Below are positions 24,954 through 33,405 of a stretch of DNA of 36,114 nucleotides, in pieces (positions within the stretch are counted from its first letter, which is position 1; the number at the start of each line of letters is the position of its first letter). The notes beneath the pieces were generated by a model. That model was not told where the DNA came from, ran no database searches, and was given only the letters and a program-made list of their open reading frames with translations. Source of the stretch: Neisseriales bacterium (GTDB lineage Bacteria; Pseudomonadota; Gammaproteobacteria; Burkholderiales; UBA11063). The position numbers and the translations under genes were made by a program. The stretch lies in the NCBI GenBank assembly GCA_008017155.1, contig SSGX01000030.1, positions 1-36,114 on the forward strand, written 5' to 3'.

Positions 24954-26114
24954 TTAATATGTTTGAATGGCATTATGAATTCTGTTTAATGCTCTAGTTA
25001 GCTGCTCTTTTGGACAGGCAAAATTAAGCCTAAAATGATTACCCATGCCAAAATCAGCACCATTGCCAAATGCAACTCCATGCTTTTCAAATAGGCTAAA
25101 TGGATTGATTATACCCCTTTTATCACAAAACTCCTTGCTATTCACCCATAACAAATAGGTAGCTTCAGATTTTTTTGCCATCAAGCCAGATATCTTATTT
25201 ATCTTTTCTAATGCAAAATTATGGTTGTTTCGTAAGTATCCTATTAATTGAGTTTTCCATTCCTGACATTGAGTTAATGCTGTTTTGCAGGCAATTAACC
25301 CCATAATGTTTATTTGTGGGTATAGCCCGCGTATAAAGTTTTCAAAACTCTCTCTTACTACTGGGTTCTGAATTACTGCAAAAGCACAACTTAATCCGGG
25401 AATATTAAAGGTCTTTGCGGGCGACATGAGTACGACACTTCTGGCAGCTGCCTCTAGATTAAGGCTTGCAAATGGGGTGTGTTTTAGATTTTTATCCAAA
25501 ATCAGATCGCAGTGAATTTCATCTGAGCAAACTTTTAGATTATATTTGCAGGTAATTTCAAGTAATTTTTCTAACTCATCGTATAACCATACTCTACCTG
25601 TCGGATTATGTGGATTACATAATAGCAGTAGTCCGCCATCGGTTTTATTTTGTGCTAGCTGCTTATCTAGGTTAGCAAAATCCCATTCCCAATGTTCATT
25701 CAAGACTAATTGGGTTTTAATTAGTTGACGATTACTATTTATGGCGGATTGAAAAAATGGTGGGTAAATTGGTGTTGCTGTGATTAGTGGCTGATTATTG
25801 TTAGTCAAAATCCGACTACAAATATTCATCCCAGCAACAATACTTGGTAGCCAGATAATCTCTTCTTCTTGTACTCTCCATGAATATTCATTTTTAAGAT
25901 AATTAACAACAGTTTGTTTTAGTTCTGTCTGATAAAGAGTATAACCCAAAATGCCATGATCAATTTCTTTTGCTAGGGCATTTAGTATCGGTGGTGGAGC
26001 AGCAAACTCCATATCTGCAACACTCATTGCAATCACATCAGAATTTCGATATTTCTGCCATTTTTTGCTATAAGCGTTACGCCGATCAATTATCTGGTCA
26101 AAATTATAGTTCAT
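24954..26114 (-). CDS. patB: MalY/PatB-family PLP C-S lyase or aminotransferase (cystathionine beta-lyase-like)
   Basis: This 386-residue class I/II aminotransferase-fold enzyme belongs to the MalY/PatB branch. The N-terminus has SVADMEFAAPPPI and ILGYTLYQ. LLLLCNPHNPTGRVW precedes KVCSDEIHCDL. SPAKTFNIPGL carries the PLP lysine at residue 234. Family enzymes split cystathionine or cysteine conjugates to pyruvate, ammonia and a thiol such as homocysteine. The gene follows ruvA after 51 bases in a run that also holds metNIQ, which fits a place in methionine synthesis. The exact substrate is inferred. Confidence 0.85.
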   Translation of the reverse strand: MNYNFDQIIDRRNAYSKKWQKYRNSDVIAMSVADMEFAAPPPILNALAKEIDHGILGYTLYQTELKQTVVNYLKNEYSWRVQEEEIIWLPSIVAGMNICSRILTNNNQPLITATPIYPPFFQSAINSNRQLIKTQLVLNEHWEWDFANLDKQLAQNKTDGGLLLLCNPHNPTGRVWLYDELEKLLEITCKYNLKVCSDEIHCDLILDKNLKHTPFASLNLEAAARSVVLMSPAKTFNIPGLSCAFAVIQNPVVRESFENFIRGLYPQINIMGLIACKTALTQCQEWKTQLIGYLRNNHNFALEKINKISGLMAKKSEATYLLWVNSKEFCDKRGIINPFSLFEKHGVAFGNGADFGMGNHFRLNFACPKEQLTRALNRIHNAIQTY

Positions 26115-26165
26115 GTGTTTAGCATCTGCTGGAAAATAGATGTTGGGGATATTTACATAAGCCAG

Positions 26166-26762
26166 TTATTTACCAAGTAATTTTAAGGCTTCCTTGATAC
26201 CCTGACTAATGTCCGTTAATTCGGGTAGCTGTTTTATTACCTGACTAATCTCTTTCGCATTATAGCCTAAGCTTTCCAATGCGGTTGCAATATCTTTACG
26301 GATATTGCCATCACTAGCTTTACTATTAAATAAACCATTAGTTGGCGTAAAATCAATATTACCGACTAATTTCCCTTTTAGTTCAAGAAGCATCCGTTCT
26401 GCCATCTTTTTGCCGATTCCTGGCGTCAAACAAAGAGTATTAAGGTCTGCTTCCTCAATTGCCTGTTGTAATTGTTGACTTGACATTGTTGATAATAGTG
26501 CCAGCGCAATCCGAGGTCCGATTCCAGAGACTTTTATTAATTGACGAAAGCAGTCGCGTTCAGTTTTATTGATAAAGCCAAAAAGCAAATGAGCATCTTC
26601 GCGAATTACCAAATGCGTATAGAGCTGTAACTCATGACCGATAGCTGGCAATTGAGCAATATGTGAAATAGGCAAATCAAGCTCATAACCAACTCCACCA
26701 CAGGAGAGTGTGATTTGTGGTGGAGTTATTTCTAGTAATTTACCAGTTAAAATACTAATCAT
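26166..26762 (-). CDS. ruvA: Holliday junction branch migration protein RuvA
   Basis: RuvA binds four-way DNA junctions as a tetramer and loads the RuvB motor. The 198 residues show domain I (MISILTGKLLEITPPQITLSCGG with GYELDLPIS), domain II with two helix-hairpin-helix motifs (VSGIGPRIALALLS and TPGIGKKMAERMLLELK), and the C-terminal RuvB-binding domain (about 150-198). The ruvB and ruvC genes are not next to it. It starts nine bases after metQ, so it is probably translated from the yajQ-metNIQ transcript. Confidence 0.97.
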   Translation of the reverse strand: MISILTGKLLEITPPQITLSCGGVGYELDLPISHIAQLPAIGHELQLYTHLVIREDAHLLFGFINKTERDCFRQLIKVSGIGPRIALALLSTMSSQQLQQAIEEADLNTLCLTPGIGKKMAERMLLELKGKLVGNIDFTPTNGLFNSKASDGNIRKDIATALESLGYNAKEISQVIKQLPELTDISQGIKEALKLLGK

Positions 26763-26771
26763 GAATATAGT

Positions 26772-27578
26772 CTAAAATGCTGGAATTACAGCGCCATCGT
26801 ACTTCTGTTCAATGAATTTTTTCATTTCAGGTGAAGTCATAGCTTTTGCTAAAGCCTTCATTTTTGGCTGATTTACTTCATCCGGTCTAACCGCGATCAA
26901 ATTAGCAAATGGGCTATCTTTACTTTCAAGAATGACTGCATCACGAGTAGGTTTCATTCCAGATTGCATCGCTATATTTGAATTAATGACTGCAAGATTA
27001 ATCTGGCTACCTTTTAGTGAGCGTGGTAGCATTGCTGGATCTAATTCAATAATCTGTACATTATAGGGATTAGCAGCTATATCTTTTTTGGTTGGGTAAG
27101 GGACACCGGCCTTAATTTTTAAGATTCCATTAGCCTGTAATATATTTAGCGCTCGCCCCTCATTGGTTGGATCGTTAGGAACCCCAATTTTTGCACCTTT
27201 GGTTATATCAGTTGCTTTTTTAGAAGTAGCAAATTTTGCTTCAGTAGTTTTATCTACATATATTCCCATCGGTTCAAGATGAACTTTTACCAAAGCAACT
27301 AAATTACTACCGTGATCTTTATTATATTGATCAAGGTATGGCTGATGTTGGAAGAAATTTGCATCAAGTTGCTTCTGGATAACAGCAAGATTGGGAGTAA
27401 TATAATCTGAAAATTCGGTGATTTTTAAATCATAACCTTCTTTTGCTAGTGTCGGTTTGACAAATTTAAGCATTTCGGCATGTGGTACTGGAGATGCTCC
27501 AATTGTAATTGTTTCATTTGCATAAACAGAGCTAAGTGCCCCAGTTGTTAAAGCTAGTATTAATAATAATTTACGCAT
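26772..27578 (-). CDS. metQ: Methionine ABC transporter substrate-binding protein MetQ
   Basis: The 268-residue protein belongs to the NlpA/MetQ family: ITIGASPVPHAEMLKFVKPT, DANFFQHQPYLDQYN, GVPNDPTNEGRALNILQANG, LAVINSNIAMQSGM. It binds methionine and delivers it to MetNI. The N-terminal signal (MRKLLLILALTTGALSSVYA) has no lipobox Cys, unlike the E. coli lipoprotein. The mature protein may therefore be free in the periplasm. It sits 14 bases behind metI and nine bases before ruvA. Confidence 0.94.
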   Translation of the reverse strand: MRKLLLILALTTGALSSVYANETITIGASPVPHAEMLKFVKPTLAKEGYDLKITEFSDYITPNLAVIQKQLDANFFQHQPYLDQYNKDHGSNLVALVKVHLEPMGIYVDKTTEAKFATSKKATDITKGAKIGVPNDPTNEGRALNILQANGILKIKAGVPYPTKKDIAANPYNVQIIELDPAMLPRSLKGSQINLAVINSNIAMQSGMKPTRDAVILESKDSPFANLIAVRPDEVNQPKMKALAKAMTSPEMKKFIEQKYDGAVIPAF

Positions 27579-27592
27579 AAATTTTCCCTTTC

Positions 27593-28279
27593 TTATTTTT
27601 TACGAATGATTTTTACTAAAAAATCACCCAGAAACTGTATTACTTGTACCATGATTACCATCAATACTACTGTTGTAATCATAACTTCAGTCTCAAACCT
27701 TTGGTAACCATAACGAATTGCCAAATCGCCCAATCCACCACCACCGACAGCTCCAGCCATTGCGGTATAAGAAACTAATGCAATAGCTGTAACCGTGATA
27801 CTTGCAACTAGACTAGGCATGATTTCTGGTAAAAGGATATGCCAAATAATCTGCCAAGTTGTAGCACCGCACGACTCAGCCATGTGAAATATTCCTTTTT
27901 CAATTTCTTTTAATGAGTTTTCAACAAGCCTTGCAAAAAAAGGAAATGCACCAACAACCAATGGCGGGATTGTTCCTTTTGCGCCAAGTGAAGTACCAAC
28001 CAAAAAAGTTGTAGTTGGAATCATTACGATTAGAAGAATAATGAAAGGAATAGATCGTAAGACATTAACTACGAAAGATAATAAACTATAAACCAGTCGG
28101 TTTTGTAAGATTCCACCTTTATTGGTCAAAAATAATAATAATCCTACGGGTATCCCAATAATAGTACTAAATAAAACTGCAAAACCAAGCATGAAAAGAG
28201 TATCAAGCGTTGCCTGATTTATCTCGCTCCAATCAAGTGTGCCAAGAATATCGTTGATAGCCGCTAAAGCCATAGCCAA
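27593..28279 (-). CDS. metI: Methionine ABC transporter permease MetI
   Basis: The 228-residue permease has five to six membrane helices and the family features: TLFMLGFAVLFSTIIGIPVG, SFVVNVLRSIPFIILLI, and the EAA loop ENSLKEIEKGIFHMAESCGA followed by TTWQIIWHILLPEIMP, which contacts the ATPase MetN. GAVGGGGLGDLAIRYGYQRF is near the C-terminus. It lies 17 bases behind metN and 14 before metQ and forms the MetNI importer in the inner membrane. Confidence 0.95.
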   Translation of the reverse strand: MAMALAAINDILGTLDWSEINQATLDTLFMLGFAVLFSTIIGIPVGLLLFLTNKGGILQNRLVYSLLSFVVNVLRSIPFIILLIVMIPTTTFLVGTSLGAKGTIPPLVVGAFPFFARLVENSLKEIEKGIFHMAESCGATTWQIIWHILLPEIMPSLVASITVTAIALVSYTAMAGAVGGGGLGDLAIRYGYQRFETEVMITTVVLMVIMVQVIQFLGDFLVKIIRKK

Positions 28280-28296
28280 CCCTTAATAAATCAAAA

Positions 28297-29322
28297 TTAG
28301 TGAAGTATTTCGTAATGAACGCCCATACCCTGCATGATTTCACAAGCTTTACCCAAGCTATTGTGATCGCCATTAAACTCAATTAAAAGCTGCCCAAATG
28401 GCATTTTTTTGATACGATCTAGTTCGCCACGCAAGATGCTAAAATCAAGATCAGTCTGCCGCGCAATTGTATTCAAGATAGGCTGGTAAGTTGTCTCACC
28501 AACAAAGGATAATAACAAAATGTGTTTACCAGAATTCTTCTCAAATTTATAGAAATGCCGCACCTGTTCCAGATACATGTCTGAAGTTTCTTCAATGATT
28601 AGCTTACGCGTAAGTGGCTCTTTTGGATGCATTAGGACATCAAAAGCTTTGCCTTCTTCAATAATCTTGCCAGCATCAATAACGGCAACTTTATCACAGA
28701 TTTTACGCACAACCTCGATTTCATGAGTGATTAGAACAATTGTGATACCAAGAGTTTCATTGATTTCAAGTAATAAATCAAGGATGCTTGCAGTTGTTTG
28801 CGGATCAAGAGCAGAAGTCGCCTCATCGCTAAGTAATAGCTTGGGCTTAGTAATTAATGCCCGGGCAATACCAACCCGTTGTTTTTGTCCACCAGAAAGG
28901 CTTGAAGGATACTTATGCGCAAACTCAGTTAGTCCAACTAGTTTCAACATTTCATCAACTGCAGCTTTGGTCTCTTCTTTACTATGATTACCCTGTAATT
29001 TCAATGGTAACGCAACATTATCAAAAATGGTTTTTGAACTAAGAAGGTTAAAGTGCTGAAAAATTACGCCAATTTGCTGACGCGCCAAGCGTAGTTCTTT
29101 TTTACTGATTTTAGCTAAATCAATTCCATCAACAATCACATTGCCAGTATCTGGTTTCTCAAGCAAATTTAGGCATTTTAGTAAAGTAGATTTACCTGCA
29201 CCAGAACGTCCGATGATGCCATAAACTTCACCTTTTTTGACCTCTAGACTAACGTCATCAAGAACTTTTATGGTTTTGCCTTTGGCTTTATAGGCTTTAG
29301 TTAAATTTTCAATCTTGATCAT
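28297..29322 (-). CDS. metN: Methionine ABC transporter ATPase MetN
   Basis: The 341-residue ATPase has Walker A GRSGAGKST (38-46), the Q-loop at QHFNLL, the signature LSGGQKQR, Walker B LLLSDEATSALD and the switch His in LITHE. The C-terminal NIL domain (about 265-341, HILLLSFVGETTYQP to MGVHYEILH) binds methionine and inhibits transport when methionine is plentiful. The gene begins four bases after yajQ, which makes yajQ the likely first gene of the methionine transport operon. Confidence 0.96.
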   Translation of the reverse strand: MIKIENLTKAYKAKGKTIKVLDDVSLEVKKGEVYGIIGRSGAGKSTLLKCLNLLEKPDTGNVIVDGIDLAKISKKELRLARQQIGVIFQHFNLLSSKTIFDNVALPLKLQGNHSKEETKAAVDEMLKLVGLTEFAHKYPSSLSGGQKQRVGIARALITKPKLLLSDEATSALDPQTTASILDLLLEINETLGITIVLITHEIEVVRKICDKVAVIDAGKIIEEGKAFDVLMHPKEPLTRKLIIEETSDMYLEQVRHFYKFEKNSGKHILLLSFVGETTYQPILNTIARQTDLDFSILRGELDRIKKMPFGQLLIEFNGDHNSLGKACEIMQGMGVHYEILH

Positions 29323-29326
29323 GGTC

Positions 29327-29812
29327 TTAATCGCGGAAATTGATAAATTGTAATGGTAAGTCAGTTACATCTTTTTGTAATAGCTGAATGGTTGCCTGCA
29401 AATCATCACGTTTAGCACCGCTAACACGAACCGCTTCACCCTGAATTGAGCCTTGAACTTTTATTTTACTGTCTTTAATCAATTTAGTGATTTTCTTCGC
29501 CTGTTCTTGTTCAATGCCATTTTTAACTTTGATAATTTCTTTTAGCTTATTGCCGCTGACTTTTTCCTGCTTGCCTTCAGCAAGAGAGCGTACATCAACA
29601 CCACGTTTGGTAAGTTTACCAATTAGGATATCCTTAACCTGAGTTAGCTGAAAATCATTATCAGCATAAATAGTTACTTCCAGATCTTTTAGTTCGATTC
29701 TGGCATCGCTACCTTTGAAATCAAAGCGATTGGTGATTTCTTTATTTGATTGGTCAATTGAATTGGTTAATTCAACCTTATTGACCTCTGAGACTACATC
29801 GAAAGATGGCAT
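29327..29812 (-). CDS. yajQ: YajQ-family nucleotide-binding protein
   Basis: The 161-residue protein is a full YajQ homologue: [74 protein letters not shown] and the closing [10 protein letters not shown]. Relatives bind nucleic acid or cyclic-di-GMP. Its role here is unknown. It comes directly before metN with a four-base gap, so it shares that transcript. The upstream neighbour comEA ends 28 bases earlier. Confidence 0.94.
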   Translation of the reverse strand: MPSFDVVSEVNKVELTNSIDQSNKEITNRFDFKGSDARIELKDLEVTIYADNDFQLTQVKDILIGKLTKRGVDVRSLAEGKQEKVSGNKLKEIIKVKNGIEQEQAKKITKLIKDSKIKVQGSIQGEAVRVSGAKRDDLQATIQLLQKDVTDLPLQFINFRD

Positions 29813-29840
29813 AAAACCCTCACTAATGAATTTAATTTAT

Positions 29841-30095
29841 TTAATAAATAGCTTCTACCTGACCACTAAGCTTATTAATAGTATTGCTACTAAACCCTTT
29901 GACATTATCAAGTTCCTGCAAATTGTGAAATTTCCCGTGAATATTACGGTATTCAATAATCGCCTGAGCTTTTTTTGCACCAATGCCTTTGACTGACTTT
30001 AATTCTTCATAGCTTGCAGTATTGATGTCTGTTATCGCAAAGACACTAATATTGACAAGCATAAAAGCGCTAAAAAGCAATATATTTTTAAGCAT
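29841..30095 (-). CDS. ComEA-like helix-hairpin-helix DNA-binding protein
   Basis: The 84-residue protein has a signal peptide (MLKNILLFSAFMLVNISVFA) and a ComEA-type HhH domain: INTASYEELKSVKGIGAKKA, IIEYRNIHGKFHNLQELDNV, and KGFSSNTINKLSGQ. ComEA binds incoming DNA in the periplasm during natural transformation. Short Gram-negative versions like this one lack the membrane anchor. It stands 97 bases after the mccA-like gene and is followed by yajQ. Whether the strain is competent cannot be read from this window. Confidence 0.88.
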   Translation of the reverse strand: MLKNILLFSAFMLVNISVFAITDINTASYEELKSVKGIGAKKAQAIIEYRNIHGKFHNLQELDNVKGFSSNTINKLSGQVEAIY

Positions 30096-30192
30096 TTTTC
30101 TGATTTTTACCAGATTGAAAATTTAACTTTTGATTATAGCATAAATACCCCATTAAAATAGTAAAATATTGTGCGTTGCGGTATCAATAATC

Positions 30193-31110
30193 TTAATGAC
30201 TATAAAGGTTCTTGCTAAAATAACGATCACCACGGTCAGGGAAAATGGTAACAATATTTCCAGAGTTAAGCTGCGATATAAATTTTAGTGTTGCTGCCAT
30301 CGCTGCCCCAGACGAAGAGCCAACAATAACTCCTTCTTTCCTGGTTAGTTCACTAGCTGCATTAAAAGCATCGGCATCGTTAATCTTAATTACGTGATCA
30401 ACCAGATTTATATCCATCGTTTGTGGAATAAAATCATTACCAATACCTTCCATATTGTAGCAGCCAGCTTCGCCACCACCCATAGTTGAGCCTTCTGGAT
30501 CAGCAAGAATGGTTTGTATCTGTGGGTTTTGTTCTTTAAGGTAGCGTGCAATGCCGCTAAATGTTCCGCCACTGCCAGCGCCAGCTACCAGATAGTCAAT
30601 TTTACCGTTTAAGGCATTATATATTTCTGGTCCGGTAGTTTGATAATGAACATCTGGGTTTGCCTGATTTTCAAACTGTTTTAGCGAGATAGAATCTGGT
30701 ATTTCTGCTAATAATTGAGCTGCCTTACGACCAGCCCCAAGCATCCCTTCCTCTCGTGGAGTAATTATGATTTCTGCGCCTAGCGCCTTCATAAGCATCT
30801 GTTTTTCTTGTGAGAATTTCTCGGGAACAGTAAAGATTACCCGATAACCTTTATTTAGTGCAGCTAATGACACGCCAAGCCCGGTATTACCAGCAGTTGC
30901 TTCAACTATCGTTGCCCCTGGTTTTAATTTACCTTCAGCTTCGGCTTTATTTATCATCGCAATACCAATTCGATCTTTAACACTTCCTGCCGGATTATAG
31001 TATTCAAGTTTGGCAAAAAGATTAATATTTGGTTTTAGATTAAAGTTATTAATTTTCAATAATGGTGTATTTCCAATTAGCTCTCGTATATCATTAATAT
31101 AGCTAGTCAT
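30193..31110 (-). CDS. Cysteine synthase / cystathionine beta-synthase-type enzyme (MccA-like)
   Basis: The 305-residue PLP enzyme of fold type II starts at ATG 31110 (MTSYINDIRELIGNTPLLKI). AAGGA is correctly spaced, and the previous gene ends one base before. The PLP lysine is in NPAGSVKDR (Lys45). The substrate loop is EATAGNTGLG, and the phosphate loop GAGSGGTFSG. Asn-Thr-Gly and the GSSSGAA end are typical. The family makes cysteine from O-acetylserine or cystathionine from homocysteine. Adjacency to a CGS/CGL gene suggests the O-acetylserine-dependent MccA role. A plain CysK cannot be excluded. Confidence 0.88.
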   Translation of the reverse strand: MTSYINDIRELIGNTPLLKINNFNLKPNINLFAKLEYYNPAGSVKDRIGIAMINKAEAEGKLKPGATIVEATAGNTGLGVSLAALNKGYRVIFTVPEKFSQEKQMLMKALGAEIIITPREEGMLGAGRKAAQLLAEIPDSISLKQFENQANPDVHYQTTGPEIYNALNGKIDYLVAGAGSGGTFSGIARYLKEQNPQIQTILADPEGSTMGGGEAGCYNMEGIGNDFIPQTMDINLVDHVIKINDADAFNAASELTRKEGVIVGSSSGAAMAATLKFISQLNSGNIVTIFPDRGDRYFSKNLYSH

Positions 31111-31111
31111 T

Positions 31112-32260
31112 TTATGCATCCTTAGCAGTAGATAGCGCATGTTCAATGTCATGGATCAGATCATTAATATTTTCTATTCCGACCGATAAGCGGATTAAAT
31201 TATCAACAATTCCCAATTCAGCTCTAATTTCTGCCGGGATTGCCGCATGAGTCATAGTTGCTGGATGAGAAATTAATGATTCAATCCCACCAAGACTCTC
31301 AGCTAAAGTAATCAGTTTAAGGCTCTGTAAAAATTTGTCTGGATTATATGCATTATCTAAAACAAAGGAGATCATAGCACCACCTTTAGTTGCCTGAAGA
31401 TTGTGAATCCTATTGTCTTCGTTGCTATTTACTCCCGGATAATATATTTTAATAATAGCCTTATTTTGCTGTAAGAAGTCAATTAATTTACCGGTATTTT
31501 CAATATGCCTATCCATCCGAACGGCAAGGGTTTTTATACCTCGAATCAGAAGCCAAGAATCAAAAGGTGAGAGAACGCCACCTGTTGCATTTTGAATAAA
31601 ATGAAGCCGTTCTGCCAACTCCTTGCTATTTACTACCGCAAGCCCAGCAATAAGATCACTATGCCCACCAAGATATTTGGTTGCACTATGTAGCACTATA
31701 TCTGCACCAAGCTTGATTGGTTGTTGCAAATATGGAGTCATAAACGTATTATCAACGATTGTTAATAATCCATGCTCTTTTGCTAGCCCACTTATGCCTT
31801 CTATATCAGTAATATGCATTAATGGGTTAGTTGGTGTTTCAATAAAAATAGCTTTTACATCTTTTGTTATTTTGCTTGCTACTAACTCAAGGTTACTAGT
31901 ATCAACCAGCTCATATTCAAGTTTGAAATTTTTAAATACTTTATCTAATACACGAAATGTACCGCCATAAACATTAGAAGATAGGAGTATTTTATCGTGA
32001 GCCTTAAATAGCATCATAACCGCAGTTGTTGCTGCCATCCCCGAGGCAAAGCCAAAGCCCGCAACGCCACCTTCAAGTTCGGCAATAAGAGCTTCTACTG
32101 CTTCACGCGTAGGATTACCTGTTCGTGAATATTCATAACCGCGATGGTTACCGATACCGTCTTGCTTATAAGTTGAAGTTAAATATAAGGGTACTGTAAC
32201 CGCTCCTGTATGCGGATCGCCATCAATACCGCCATGAATTAATTGTGTTTCTATATTCAT
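31112..32260 (-). CDS. Cystathionine gamma-lyase / gamma-synthase (MccB/MetB family)
   Basis: The 382-residue PLP enzyme belongs to the Cys/Met metabolism family: TQLIHGGIDGDPHTGAVTVP, YEYSRTGNPTREAVEALIAE, FASGMAA, ETPTNPLMHITD, and HSATKYLGGHSD with the PLP lysine at residue 195. The family interconverts cystathionine with cysteine or homoserine esters. Together with the MccA-like gene, which starts one base later, it fits reverse transsulfuration (methionine to cysteine), though a MetB role in the forward path is possible. The start has a purine-rich AAAGAG upstream. Confidence 0.88.
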   Translation of the reverse strand: MNIETQLIHGGIDGDPHTGAVTVPLYLTSTYKQDGIGNHRGYEYSRTGNPTREAVEALIAELEGGVAGFGFASGMAATTAVMMLFKAHDKILLSSNVYGGTFRVLDKVFKNFKLEYELVDTSNLELVASKITKDVKAIFIETPTNPLMHITDIEGISGLAKEHGLLTIVDNTFMTPYLQQPIKLGADIVLHSATKYLGGHSDLIAGLAVVNSKELAERLHFIQNATGGVLSPFDSWLLIRGIKTLAVRMDRHIENTGKLIDFLQQNKAIIKIYYPGVNSNEDNRIHNLQATKGGAMISFVLDNAYNPDKFLQSLKLITLAESLGGIESLISHPATMTHAAIPAEIRAELGIVDNLIRLSVGIENINDLIHDIEHALSTAKDA

Positions 32261-32302
32261 TAAGATCTCTTTTTTAAATAGTTACTTATTGGTTATCTAG
32301 GA

Positions 32303-32704
32303 TTAGGCGCTTTGTAGGCAGAAATCTGGAATTGGTAGATTGATTTCTCGATAAATATTTACATAATTAGCGGTTATTTCTTCGCCAACACTGATTTTAC
32401 GTAAGGCATAGGCTACGACCTGTGTCCCATAGTATTCAAGGCGAATATTCCCTTCTACGGCATGATTAATAAATCTGGCACCGATAACCCGGAGCCATTC
32501 ATCTTCGCTACTTGCTCCATAACCTTCAATTAAGTGTTCCTGATAATTACTCGCAGCTGATTTCTTTATCATTGCGATACCCAGATAAGCACCTTGCGGA
32601 ATTTCGCGACGAGAAAACAATCCCAAGCCATGAATGTGTGATTTTTGAATATTAAACCAGTTAAAAATTGGATTTAAAATAAATGATAATGATTTGTGTT
32701 GCAT
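32303..32704 (-). CDS. Small SET-domain protein
   Basis: The 133 residues form little more than a SET domain: SHIHGLGLFSRREIPQGAYL at the start, RFINHAVEGNIRLEYYGT carrying the N-H motif, and VGEEITANYVNI at the end. SET proteins are S-adenosylmethionine-dependent lysine methyltransferases; stand-alone bacterial ones are sparsely studied. The substrate is unknown. AGAGG lies six bases before the ATG. The gene lies 42 bases upstream of mccB and 265 bases downstream of the Cys-tailed peptide gene on the same strand. Confidence 0.8.
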   Translation of the reverse strand: MQHKSLSFILNPIFNWFNIQKSHIHGLGLFSRREIPQGAYLGIAMIKKSAASNYQEHLIEGYGASSEDEWLRVIGARFINHAVEGNIRLEYYGTQVVAYALRKISVGEEITANYVNIYREINLPIPDFCLQSA

Positions 32705-32969
32705 AATAAACCTCTAATGTAAATATTTTTTAGTATTTACCTGATCCTTTTATTTAGCAGAATAGCACAAGCTTAAAATGTATTTTGAATATTAATACAA
32801 ATTAATCCAGCAAGAATGCTCGAATAAAATAGTTTAATCAGATAATATAGATTAAATTTTGGTTTAAAATGTAGCAAACAAAAATATATGCTTAGAAAAT
32901 ATATTTTTAGTTATTAAATAGCTACAGAATAAACAGTAAAGTAAAAATTTGGGATTTTTTGGCTAGAGA

Positions 32970-33074
32970 TTAGCAACAACAAGAAGAGAATGAAGAAGCG
33001 ATAGAAATAGATTTAGAAGATAGATTAGCTAAAACTTCAGTTTTTTCCAGATGAACATTAAAATTGTGTATCAT
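32970..33074 (-). CDS. 34-residue Ser-rich peptide ending in Cys-Cys-Cys, possible RiPP precursor
   Basis: ATG 33074 is preceded by AAGGAAG with 5 to 7 bases spacing and by a near-consensus promoter (TTGACA, 18 bases, TAGAAT). The peptide begins MIHNFNVHLEKTEVLANL, which looks like a polar leader, and ends SSKSISIASSFSSCCC, a tail made almost only of Ser, Ile, Ala, Phe and Cys. Such a leader plus Ser/Cys tail is the make-up of precursors that are heterocyclised or turned into lanthionines. No modifying enzyme of those classes is next to it. A metal-binding or redox microprotein is another option. I recognise no family. Confidence 0.6.
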   Translation of the reverse strand: MIHNFNVHLEKTEVLANLSSKSISIASSFSSCCC

Positions 33075-33106
33075 TTTTGCTTCCTTTTCTCATAGTGATA
33101 CAGTTT

Positions 33107-33125
33107 ATCAGTCTTTATAACTGAT
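33107..33125 (-). promoter_or_regulatory. Short hairpin at the 5' end of the Cys-tailed peptide transcript
   Basis: ATCAGT (33107-33112) and ACTGAT (33120-33125) form a six-pair stem with a seven-base loop, right behind the predicted transcription start. It may stabilise the message. Confidence 0.35.
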
Positions 33126-33134
33126 TATCCTGTT

Positions 33135-33164
33135 ATTCTAACCTAGCAATAGGATTTGTGTCAA
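33135..33164 (-). promoter_or_regulatory. Strong sigma-70-type promoter for the Cys-tailed peptide
   Basis: The minus strand has TTGACA (33159-33164), a perfect -35 box, and TAGAAT (33135-33140), one mismatch from TATAAT, with an 18-base spacer. The predicted start near 33128 leaves a leader of about 54 bases before ATG 33074. Confidence 0.65.
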
Positions 33165-33367
33165 TAAATTTTATCTATTTTTTCTTTATATTCTATAAAA
33201 TTTGATTCATTAAAGCAGTTAATACAAGCAAAATTTAAAAGATTTGTAATTACTTAAACTACTAATAAAAATATACATTAAGTAATTATTACCCAGAAAA
33301 ATAAATGATCACAGTCAATTTTAGCCTGTGTATCTAATTAGTTGACTAAAATACTAGGTTATGTATA

Positions 33368-33376
33368 TGCTATAAT
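33368..33376 (+). promoter_or_regulatory. Extended -10 promoter of fdx
   Basis: TGCTATAAT at 33368-33376 is a perfect extended -10 element, 29 bases before the fdx start. No good -35 box is present at the right distance, which extended -10 promoters tolerate. Confidence 0.55.
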
Positions 33377-33405
33377 ATTGACCTAAATTATATTGATGAG
33401 AAATT

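Larger units (their letters stand above)
32705..33405. other. 701-base interval with a hidden peptide gene and two promoters
   Basis: This AT-rich gap between the SET gene and fdx holds, from right to left, an extended -10 promoter for fdx, a near-consensus minus-strand promoter, a short hairpin and the 34-codon peptide gene. The 265 bases between the peptide stop (32970) and the SET start show only short A/T-rich symmetries, such as GTAAATA/TATTTAC near 32720, and no further ORF with a ribosome binding site. Confidence 0.6.

Noticed and set aside
31111-31152. N-terminal extension of the MccA-like enzyme to 31152
   Set aside because: The extra 14 residues overlap the end of the mccB-like gene and do not belong to the family. 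ATG 31110 has a good ribosome binding site and the normal N-terminus.
32970-33074. Bacterial selenoprotein or metallothionein for the Cys-tailed peptide
   Set aside because: Only three Cys, all at the end, and no repeated C-x-C pattern; the composition does not match metallothioneins.
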